Origin: an uncultured Prevotella sp.
Lineage (GTDB): Bacteria > Bacteroidota > Bacteroidia > Bacteroidales > Bacteroidaceae
Length of the DNA stretch: 20,680 nt
NCBI GenBank assembly: GCA_900770845.1
Contig: CAAGLS010000101.1
Location: 1 to 20,680, forward strand
Reading direction: 5' to 3'
In this document: positions 15,855 through 20,680 of the stretch, in pieces
Layout of the letters: each line of letters begins with the position of its first letter
How positions within the stretch are numbered: the first letter of the stretch is position 1
Translations under genes and position numbers: made by a program
The notes under the pieces: generated by a model
What the model was told of the DNA's origin: nothing
What the model saw: the letters and a program-made list of their open reading frames with translations, nothing else
The model's database searches: none

Positions 15855-16529
15855 CTAACGCTTTCTGTTGGCCAACTCTTTTTCGAGGCTTCTGCGCGGA
15901 TAGCCCATTCGCTCCAACTGGCGCAGCCCTTCCTGCGCAAGGGCTGTCTGCCCAAGCCTGAATCTGAGGTCTACAAGGTTGACGAGGTAGTCTGCTGTCT
16001 GTCCATCCAGTTGCCAAGCCTTCTCATAGTCGTCGGCAGCAAGTTCAAGCATGTTTCTCTCTTTCTCTATTCCACCCCGCGCGGCATAGGCCACAGCGCT
16101 GTCTGGATAAGCCTCCACAAGCCTGTTGATGCCGTCCAAGGCCTCCGTATAATGGTGGTCTTTCTGATTGAGGAGAACCAATCCCAACTGTGCCTCGAAG
16201 TTGCCTGGCACAAGCGTTAGGAAATGCTCATAGTCGAGCCGGGCGAAATTGTATCTGGAGAGCCTCTCGTTGGCGTATGCCCGATAGAAGAGGGCCGCCG
16301 CATTGGTGGGATGCCGCCTCAGCACCCTGTCGTATTCGTCCTTGGCATACTGCCATTGTTGCAACATCATGTTCCAGCCCGCCTTCTTCAGCCTCAAGTC
16401 TACGGAATCCGGATATTCCTCCACCAGTTTGGAGGCCGCAGACAATGAGTCGCGAAGAGGGTTGCCCTGCGCCCTTGCCCCTAAGAACGAGGCAACGGCC
16501 ATCAATGAGACGATTACGATTTTGTTCAT
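15855..16529 (-). CDS. Periplasmic tetratricopeptide (TPR) repeat protein
   Basis: A 224-residue protein starting MNKIVIVSLMAVASFLGARA, a signal peptide followed by QGNP. Helical repeats with the TPR spacing (A at position 8, Y/A at 20, P at 32) follow: AGWNMMLQQWQYAKDEYDRV, then a unit with AALFYRAYANERL, then AQLGLVLLNQKDHHYTEALD and AAYAARGGIEK-like units. TPR proteins act as protein-binding scaffolds; the partner is unknown. The frame continues 26 codons upstream to 16607, but the signal peptide and promoter support 16529. The promoter -7 box ends only 5 bases before this ATG. Confidence 0.85.
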   Translation of the reverse strand: MNKIVIVSLMAVASFLGARAQGNPLRDSLSAASKLVEEYPDSVDLRLKKAGWNMMLQQWQYAKDEYDRVLRRHPTNAAALFYRAYANERLSRYNFARLDYEHFLTLVPGNFEAQLGLVLLNQKDHHYTEALDGINRLVEAYPDSAVAYAARGGIEKERNMLELAADDYEKAWQLDGQTADYLVNLVDLRFRLGQTALAQEGLRQLERMGYPRRSLEKELANRKR

Positions 16530-16534
16530 GTCCG

Positions 16535-16542
16535 CAAAGTTA
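16535..16542 (-). promoter_or_regulatory. -7 box immediately upstream of the TPR gene
   Basis: TAACTTTG on the minus strand matches TAnnTTTG. Its last base is 5 bases from the ATG, so transcription should begin at or very near the start codon (leaderless or nearly so). No clear -33 box is present. A MITE-like element begins about 50 bases further upstream. Confidence 0.5.
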
Positions 16543-16591
16543 ACACAAATATTCCTCATGCCGCTTTGCGCCCCCAACCTTTTAGGCATTT

Positions 16592-16793
16592 TTAAGGTCG
16601 GTTCCAAGAATTAGGTCGAGGCGTATGCTGCAAGCTTTCGGGACTCTGGAACGAAAGTTGAAGAGGGAGTGTAGCGGGCTACACGACCGATGGGACTTGA
16701 CGTCTTGAGACCGATAGATGCAGAAGACGACCGAAACAACATATATCTGTATCGGCTTGGTTTCTACACCTAATTTTTTAGAACCGGCCTTAA
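16592..16793 (+). mobile_element. MITE-like element, copy 1
   Basis: A 202-bp element with terminal inverted repeats: TTAAGGTCGGTTCCAAG plus AATTAGG (16592-16615) against CCTAATTTTTTAGAACCGGC plus CTTAA (16769-16793), with two mismatches and a one-base indel. The interior matches copy 2 closely, including AGTTGAAGAGGGAGTGTAGC, a perfect GTGTAGC-GG-GCTACAC hairpin, and GAGACCGATAGATGCAGAAG followed by ACGACCGAAAC. It encodes no transposase, so it would be moved by an enzyme encoded elsewhere. No convincing target duplication is seen. Confidence 0.8.
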
Positions 16794-16942
16794 ATCCAAC
16801 AGGTTTCCGTTCCGCTGCCGTTGGAGACCTACAAGCCAAAATGAAAGCCAGAATAATACAAGCCAACCCAATGTACACTTATTGTGATATGACATGCCTA
16901 TGGCTGGCTATCTGCACACAAACGACCATCTACTTTGGTTTC

Positions 16943-17022
16943 GTGACAATTGTCACGGAATATCGTGGCAGTTGTCACAGAATATCGCGTCAGTTGTCAC
17001 GGAATATCGTGCCAACTGCCAC
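16943..17022. repeat. Array of palindromic sites with 22-bp period
   Basis: Four 14-bp sites lie at 16943, 16965, 16987 and 17009: GTGACAATTGTCAC (a perfect palindrome), GTGGCAGTTGTCAC, GCGTCAGTTGTCAC and GTGCCAACTGCCAC. They are separated by the near-constant 8-mer GGAATATC (AGAATATC once). The centre-to-centre distance is exactly 22 bp, about two helical turns, so all sites face the same side of the DNA. This looks like an operator or architectural protein array; no gene with a matching promoter is next to it. Confidence 0.75.
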
Positions 17023-17066
17023 ATTTGTTGTCCAAGGCATTGCGAAGAGTGCCATGACCCTTGATT

Positions 17067-17266
17067 TTAAGGTCGGTTCTAAAAATTAGGTCGCTGCGTA
17101 TTCTGCAAGATATCGGGGTTCAAAACGCAAGTTGAAGAGGGAGTGTAGCGGGCTACACGCCCGATGAGACTTGACGTTTTGAGACCGATAGATGCAGAAG
17201 ACGACCGAAACGACAGCTGCACTTTATCGATTATTCTATCAGCCTAATTTATAGAACCAGCCTTAA
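17067..17266 (+). mobile_element. MITE-like element, copy 2
   Basis: A 200-bp direct repeat of the element at 16592-16793. The ends are TTAAGGTCGGTTCTAAAAAT plus TAGG (17067-17090) and CCTAATTTATAGAACCAGCC plus TTAA (17243-17266), complementary with three mismatches. The GTGTAGC-GG-GCTACAC hairpin and flanking block are identical to copy 1, while the segment before the right end has diverged. The two copies enclose 273 bp holding the 22-bp-period array. Confidence 0.8.
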
Positions 17267-17317
17267 GCTTTTGCGGCCAAAAGGGTCGCAGCGAAGCGCA
17301 TATCAAACTATAAAAAC

Positions 17318-17363
17318 AAGGCTTCCTGCGGAGGAATAGTTCCTTACCGCAGGAAGCCTTTTT
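17318..17363. terminator. Strong, probably bidirectional terminator
   Basis: A perfect 14-bp stem, AAGGCTTCCTGCGG (17318-17331) with CCGCAGGAAGCCTT (17347-17360). The loop of 15 bases itself contains GGAA-TAG-TTCC, so a nested top stem can form. On the plus strand it runs into TTTTT; on the minus strand it runs into TTGTTTTTA. It most likely ends the minus-strand PAP2 operon, whose last stop is about 180 bases upstream on that strand; no plus-strand gene needs it. Confidence 0.85.
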
Positions 17364-17538
17364 CTAACTGCATAATTGGTGTTCGTCGTTTAATGATAAT
17401 CATAGTGAGAAGCCATCATCCAATTGCAGGGGCCGTGGCCTTTGCGTCTTTGCGTCTTTGCGCGACAAAACATAGATGGGTAGACACCCTGCGGTTGGGT
17501 GTGGCCTTTGCGTTCTTTGCTCCTTTGCGAGAAAAATG
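17364..17538. repeat. Intergenic mosaic of short repeats
   Basis: Contains CTTTGCGT twice plus CTTTGCGC in tandem (17440-17463), a second GTGGCCTTTGCGT (17501-17513), and ATCATCCAATTGCAGGGGCC plus GTG (17415-17437), which differs by one base from the arms of the inverted repeat near 450-491. The hairpin ACACCC/GGGTGT is at about 17484-17502. TGCATAATTGGTGTTCG (17370-17386) resembles 397-413. No gene is visible. Confidence 0.6.
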
Positions 17539-18105
17539 TTAGAGTCTTATGACCATGGCGATGCCGCTGGGACCAATGCCCACGCTGTAGCGGCTGCGCT
17601 CGCCCGTGAGCTTGTCGCCAAGCCAATAACCGAGGTGCGTGCCGGCAATGCCGATGCCCGCTCCGGCTACCACGTCGAACCAGTGGTGCTTGTTGCGGTC
17701 CACGCGGTCGATGGCGGTGTAGGTGGCCACCGCATAGCCGGCCACTCCAATCCATGGCGACACGTGGTGGTACTCCTTATATAATATGGTGGCACCGGCA
17801 AAGGCGATGGCACTGTGGCCTGAGGGGAAGGAGTGGTTGTCGCTGAAGTCGGGGCGGCGCGAGTGGATGCTGTGCTTCAGTGCCCAGGTGGTTCCGGCGG
17901 TGATTCCCCACGACAGTGCGCCGTCCACGGCCAGCCGCTTCCACGAGCTTGCCGTCTCCACGCCACAGAGCTTCAACGCCACCGCAGCCACGTAGGGCGA
18001 ATATTCCAAATAGGTGTCGGGGCCGTCGCCCTTCACCTCCGAGGTCTGCGCCGTGCCATTCAGCGCGGCGACAAGGAGAAGAATGATGAAAAGGATTCGC
18101 TTCAT
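17539..18105 (-). CDS. PAP2-family phosphatase, exported
   Basis: The 188-residue product has a signal peptide (about 1-19, ending GTAQ). It carries all three phosphatidic-acid-phosphatase motifs: K-x6-RP at 77-85 (KHSIHSRRP), PSGH at 94-97 and R-x5-H-x3-D at 134-144 (RVDRNKHHWFD). It lacks the six-helix core of membrane PAP2 enzymes but has hydrophobic helices near 36-48, 101-108, 117-130 and 147-160. It probably dephosphorylates a lipid phosphate or pyrophosphate on the periplasmic side. Its start overlaps the stop of the upstream gene (ATGA, 18102-18105), so the two are coupled. Confidence 0.88.
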   Translation of the reverse strand: MKRILFIILLLVAALNGTAQTSEVKGDGPDTYLEYSPYVAAVALKLCGVETASSWKRLAVDGALSWGITAGTTWALKHSIHSRRPDFSDNHSFPSGHSAIAFAGATILYKEYHHVSPWIGVAGYAVATYTAIDRVDRNKHHWFDVVAGAGIGIAGTHLGYWLGDKLTGERSRYSVGIGPSGIAMVIRL

Positions 18106-18854
18106 AGTTTGATTTGTCTAAGATACTGTAGGATGACGATGGGATCCTCGCGCGCACTGCGGTCCAGCTTCAGATACTGGGTCTGCAAGTCGGGGTAGGG
18201 AGCGAGCAGATAGCGCATGTAGTTGGTGTTGACGATGCGTGCGTCGGTGGGTTCCACCTTGAACAGGAAGTAGCAGGCCTTGACCTTGGCGAGCCGCTTC
18301 TTGGCCGCCGACTTGCTGTCGAGGGCGTAGCCGAGGCGGTTGAACATATCGTCGTGGTCCTCCACCACTTCCCTGCCATCCTTGTATTTGACCTCGGGCC
18401 TGGCGTAGTTGGCCTCGTAGTCGTCGTCGGGCAGGAGCATCTTTTCCAAGAGCGAGGGCATTTCCTTTTTCTGATACTGGTCGCGCCTCACGCTGAAGAA
18501 GACAATGCGGTCGGAGCCAATGCGCTGGCAGGGGGCGAAGCCCTTGCCTATGGGCACATCCTCGCATTTGAGCGAGCGGCAGTTGACAAACAGCTCGCTG
18601 TCCACTTGCAGGAACAGGGCGTTGCGCTCCAATTCCTTGGCCAGTTTGCCACGGGCCTTGAGCTTGTATTCCGGTCCGAGATGCTTGCGCAGCTTCTTGG
18701 GACTGAGCCGCTGCATGCGGAAGTCGGCACTGACGCACCGTCCGCTGTCCAGATCCTGGAAACTGCGGTAGAAGCAGCGTTGGGCGCCTGCTTTTCCGTT
18801 GCCTAACAGCAAGAGGAAAAATAGAATGGAGAGGATAGATATTTTCATATTCAT
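18102..18854 (-). CDS. Secreted protein of unknown function, coupled to PAP2 phosphatase
   Basis: A 250-residue protein beginning MNMKISILSILFFLLLLGNG, a signal peptide ending AGAQ; the second ATG at 18848 is an equally good start. The frame extends upstream to 19115, but that part is low-quality sequence across the promoter. The mature part is basic and contains paired cysteines (QRCFYRSFQDLDSGRC and VNCRSLKCEDV). There is an acidic DDDYEANYARPEVKY patch and it ends YLRQIKL. I do not recognise the family. The translational coupling to the PAP2 gene suggests a shared envelope task. Confidence 0.78.
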   Translation of the reverse strand: MNMKISILSILFFLLLLGNGKAGAQRCFYRSFQDLDSGRCVSADFRMQRLSPKKLRKHLGPEYKLKARGKLAKELERNALFLQVDSELFVNCRSLKCEDVPIGKGFAPCQRIGSDRIVFFSVRRDQYQKKEMPSLLEKMLLPDDDYEANYARPEVKYKDGREVVEDHDDMFNRLGYALDSKSAAKKRLAKVKACYFLFKVEPTDARIVNTNYMRYLLAPYPDLQTQYLKLDRSAREDPIVILQYLRQIKL

Positions 18855-18968
18855 AAGTTTTCTTCTATATAGCAAACAGTTGTTCACTGGTTGGGTAGAA
18901 GCGGATGGGGTGTTCCCACTACATCTTCTTTGCACGGCGGGGACACCGTGCCTCCTACTTGTCTGCTG

Positions 18969-18999
18969 CAAAAATAACAAATTCATTCCGCTCCAACAA
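18969..18999 (-). promoter_or_regulatory. Promoter of the secreted protein-PAP2 operon
   Basis: On the minus strand TATTTTTG (18969-18976) matches TAnnTTTG, and TTG (18997-18999) lies 20 bases upstream. The leader would be about 105-110 bases. A run of eight C (19037-19044 on the plus strand) lies about 38 bases upstream of the -33 box. Confidence 0.55.
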
Positions 19000-19238
19000 G
19001 TTCTTGGCGGTTTGTTTGTTGCCGGGGCTTCTTTTTCCCCCCCCTTTTCCCTCCGCGCCAGCCGCTCCGTCTCGTGTCTTTTGTTTGTCTTCCTCTTGCA
19101 ACACGTTGTTTTCAACCATCCGTTTTTCGCAACAGGAACTAAAATGATTCATAATCTGAGCAATTTTTCGCGCACAGCGGATATTTTCCGTGGAATCATG
19201 GTAAGTTTATATGTAAAGGGGAGGAAAATAGTCACGTC

Positions 19239-19437
19239 CAGACTTACGCTCCTACCTAAGCTATGGGGTTGAAGCGGTGGGGTGGCCTTATGAGCAAGCT
19301 CGACGGTCTCCCTGTTGTCCGGGAGGTCCGCTGCCTTCAGCGGGCAATGGAATCACAATTAGTGGGATAGCCGTCGAGCTTGCTCGTAAGGCTATCCCGC
19401 AGGTTGAGCCTCAGAGCTACTATGGAGCGTAAGCCTG
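19239..19437. repeat. Highly structured inverted-repeat element
   Basis: Nested complementary arms: 19239-19252 with 19424-19437 (13 of 14 pairs), and 19285-19306 with 19371-19392 (21 of 22). Inside the loop are CTCCC/GGGAG (19308-19325) and CCGCTG-CCTT-CAGCGG (19328-19343). A competing stem, GGGATAGCC (19364-19372) with GGCTATCCC (19390-19398), excludes part of the 22-bp stem. The right part overlaps the dispersed repeat copy B. It could be a non-autonomous element or a structured RNA. Confidence 0.65.
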
Positions 19438-19535
19438 TCCATGATTTTCTATTACCATTTATTCATTGGCGAAGTCAGGACTATACGAAATGAAACAACA
19501 TATCCAATCCACGGAAAATATCCATTGAACCGATT
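19390..19535 (+). repeat. Dispersed 145-bp repeat, copy B
   Basis: Same orientation as 559-703, with long identical blocks (19414-19437 region and CATTGGCGAAGTCAGGAC, 19474-19491). Conservation fades near GAACCGATT (19526-19534). It lies directly beside the AT-richer accessory operon. Confidence 0.75.
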
Positions 19536-19557
19536 TTACTAGGATCTTTAGGATTGG

Positions 19558-20019
19558 TTATGGTCTAAATTTTACATCTGGGTTAAAGGCCTTAATAATC
19601 GGTCCGTACTTATTCATCTCGCTATTGTTCATGTATCTCGCATTGTTGGAAAGACGGGTTGTGGTTCCGTCTTTCTCTACGCGATAGGTTTGAACATGTA
19701 TTACTCCCTTCTGGAAAGATTTTCCATCGCTTCCCAGACCTTTATTGGTGTGCGTATGACTCCAGTCGAAGTCTATGCACATTTTGCGGCTTATATACAC
19801 TTTTCCTTGAATGACACTGCCATCTTTCCCAACACGGAAATACATGTCTGAAGTATTCGCATAAGTGGGAAGACCCGCATGTGAGCCGGTTGTGTCAGCC
19901 TTAAGTTTTATAACTTTTCCGTGAATGCCATTTACGGTTTTGCTTTCCCAGCCTGGGTGATCCTCATAGAGGTATGCGGAGAATCCGCCGCTTGCTATGT
20001 ATTCTCTTTGATTTCCCAT
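19558..20019 (-). CDS. Polymorphic-toxin tail-like protein
   Basis: The 153-residue product starts MGNQREYIASGGFSAYLYED. From memory it resembles C-terminal toxin domains of Rhs or similar secreted proteins in Bacteroidetes: GLPTYANTSDMYF (49-61), then DFDWSHTHTNKG (83-94), GVIHVQTY (105-112) and ARYMNNSEMNKYGPIIKAFN (127-146). The histidines in DWSHTH and IHVQ could form a nuclease-like active site, but this is inference. No secretion or Rhs core domain is attached, so it is an orphan cytoplasmic version or is delivered by an unseen route. The frame is open to 20067, but the ATG at 20019, one base after the upstream stop, fits best. Confidence 0.7.
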   Translation of the reverse strand: MGNQREYIASGGFSAYLYEDHPGWESKTVNGIHGKVIKLKADTTGSHAGLPTYANTSDMYFRVGKDGSVIQGKVYISRKMCIDFDWSHTHTNKGLGSDGKSFQKGVIHVQTYRVEKDGTTTRLSNNARYMNNSEMNKYGPIIKAFNPDVKFRP

Positions 20020-20020
20020 T

Positions 20021-20416
20021 TTACAAATCGTCATAGTTATGATTGTACTGAATTCCGGCATAGTCACGCTTGCGTAACCATTGCAGCAGCGTGATGTCGT
20101 CTTTTGTAAAACCCTGAGTTTTGAGGTTAATTCTCAAAGCATCAGAAAGACACATCGTGTGACACTCCTCGTCATAATGCCCATCGATACCATGACCGAC
20201 AATATATTCCTCAAACTCACATCTGACAATATAGATGTGTTCCTCATTGTCACCCTCATAAAGAAGAAGATCATTAGAAACCGTGAACTCATACTCTTCT
20301 TTATCTTGTAATCGCTCGAAAAAGACGCGTTCATTGTTAGAGAAATAGTTTCCTCTCATAGCGTTGAACAATTCGGCATCTTCTGGCACAAGCTTATGTT
20401 TCTTGTTCTGTCTCAT
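20021..20416 (-). CDS. Small acidic protein, possible partner of the toxin-like protein
   Basis: The 131-residue product begins MRQNKKHKLVPEDAELFNAM and is rich in Glu and Asp (GDNEEHIYIVRCEFEEYIV; DGHYDEECHTM), with no signal peptide or membrane helix. The family is not recognised. Small acidic cytosolic proteins next to toxin domains are often immunity proteins, but in the usual order immunity follows the toxin, whereas here this gene precedes it. Its start overlaps the stop of the DUF4417-like gene (ATGA, 20413-20416) and it ends one base before the toxin-like gene. Confidence 0.68.
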   Translation of the reverse strand: MRQNKKHKLVPEDAELFNAMRGNYFSNNERVFFERLQDKEEYEFTVSNDLLLYEGDNEEHIYIVRCEFEEYIVGHGIDGHYDEECHTMCLSDALRINLKTQGFTKDDITLLQWLRKRDYAGIQYNHNYDDL

Positions 20417-20680
20417 TTTCTAAAATGTTTAGTTATATAATCTTTTATAAACTTTACAGGTGTATGCAGTCTGGGAATTGTGGTTTCTGGACCATACACT
20501 ATAATCACAGTTGGCTCTAGTTGACGTTCGAGTTCTTGCAGTGCGTAATTCCATAGCATTATAGAGCCTTGGCTTCTACTATGTCCTACGCCACAGACTG
20601 CTATTATGCTATGTTTCGGTAGTCCTGTAAATGCCCATTTCAAGGATTCTGCATCTCCCCATGTCGCAACAGGAACTACA
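20413..20680 (-). CDS. DUF4417-like protein, C-terminal part
   Basis: The frame is open to the right edge of the window, so the gene starts outside; the apparent start at 20643 is a TTG inside the gene. The 88 visible residues read VVPVATWGDAES, then LKWAFTGLPKHSIIAVCGVG, and later QLEPTVIIVYGPET. The order (PV-x-W-x-D-x-E-S, GLPK-x-S-x-x-AV, LxP-x-x-I-x-YG) matches what I remember of the C-terminal half of DUF4417 proteins, which are common on phages and other mobile DNA and whose function is unknown. It is translationally coupled to the next gene. Confidence 0.7.
   Translation of the reverse strand, partial: VVPVATWGDAESLKWAFTGLPKHSIIAVCGVGHSRSQGSIMLWNYALQELERQLEPTVIIVYGPETTIPRLHTPVKFIKDYITKHFRK

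Larger units (their letters stand above)
18855..19557. other. Gene-free region between the PAP2 operon and the AT-rich operon
   Basis: These 703 bases contain the promoter at 18969-18999, a C8 tract, a foldable element (19239-19437) and the second copy of the dispersed repeat (19390-19535). Open frames here have no protein-like features. The 15-base string TCGCAACAGGAACTA at 19127-19141 recurs inside the DUF4417-like gene at 20663-20677. Confidence 0.65.

Noticed and set aside
16943..17022. CRISPR array
   Set aside because: The spacer-like segments are constant and only 8 bp, the repeats are only 14 bp and imperfect, and no cas gene is near.
16718..17089. 123-codon open frame across the MITE pair and palindrome array
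   Set aside because: It runs through non-coding repeats at both ends, has no domain or start signal, and its reading frame is a by-product of the 22-bp repeat.
16592..17266. Remnant of a full insertion sequence
   Set aside because: No transposase-like codons survive in any frame inside either copy, and the two copies have nearly the same length, which fits a non-autonomous element better.

Overview
The window looks like a chromosomal segment of a Bacteroidales bacterium, most likely Prevotella or a close relative. Three things point there: promoter-like sites of the Bacteroidetes type (TAnnTTTG, in one case with a TTTG box 19 bases upstream), few strong ribosome binding sites, and a gene set typical of the order (ftsE next to lysC and lysA, fused thrA, FadL-type porin, an OPT-type transporter start). 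This is inference from sequence features; no marker such as rRNA is present.

Layout. Bases 1-76 hold the start of a minus-strand transporter gene. Bases 77-892 are gene-free and carry divergent promoters, a long inverted repeat and a dispersed repeat. A plus-strand operon (893-6336) follows: ftsE-like ATPase, lysine-type aspartokinase lysC, diaminopimelate decarboxylase lysA, a membrane-anchored family 2 glycosyltransferase, and a small glycosyltransferase-like protein. prmA (6420-7292) lies convergent to it. A plus-strand pair (7536-10144) encodes a secreted Tyr/Trp/Gly-rich protein and a FadL-family outer membrane protein, and ends at a textbook terminator. thrA (10454-12889), a fused aspartokinase-homoserine dehydrogenase, and an acyl-CoA thioesterase follow.

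The most unusual cluster is 13562-15709: a secreted protein, an HprK-like P-loop kinase, an S26-type Ser-His peptidase and a PqqD-domain protein. The first three are joined by ATGA start-stop overlaps. These are parts expected of a peptide-modification (RiPP-like) or protein-maturation system, but no radical SAM enzyme, cyclase, transporter or obvious precursor is visible. A TPR lipoprotein-like or periplasmic gene lies opposite (15855-16529).

Bases 16530-17538 contain no credible gene. They hold two copies of a roughly 200-bp element with 24-25-bp terminal inverted repeats (MITE-like). The pair encloses an array of 14-bp palindromic sites repeated every 22 bp, and a strong bidirectional-looking terminator lies beyond. 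Two translationally coupled minus-strand genes follow: a secreted protein of unknown function and a periplasmic PAP2 phosphatase (17539-18854). After another gene-free stretch (18855-19557), which holds a highly foldable repeat element, comes an AT-richer minus-strand operon (19558 to the window end). It encodes a DUF4417-like protein, an acidic small protein and a protein resembling the toxin tails of polymorphic toxins. It looks like an acquired accessory module. A 145-bp repeat occurs in direct orientation at 559-703 and 19390-19535, bracketing nearly the whole window.

Metabolically, lysC/lysA and thrA together supply both branches of the aspartate pathway (diaminopimelate/lysine, and homoserine for threonine/methionine). 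FtsE and the glycosyltransferases suggest that the first operon couples diaminopimelate supply to envelope growth.
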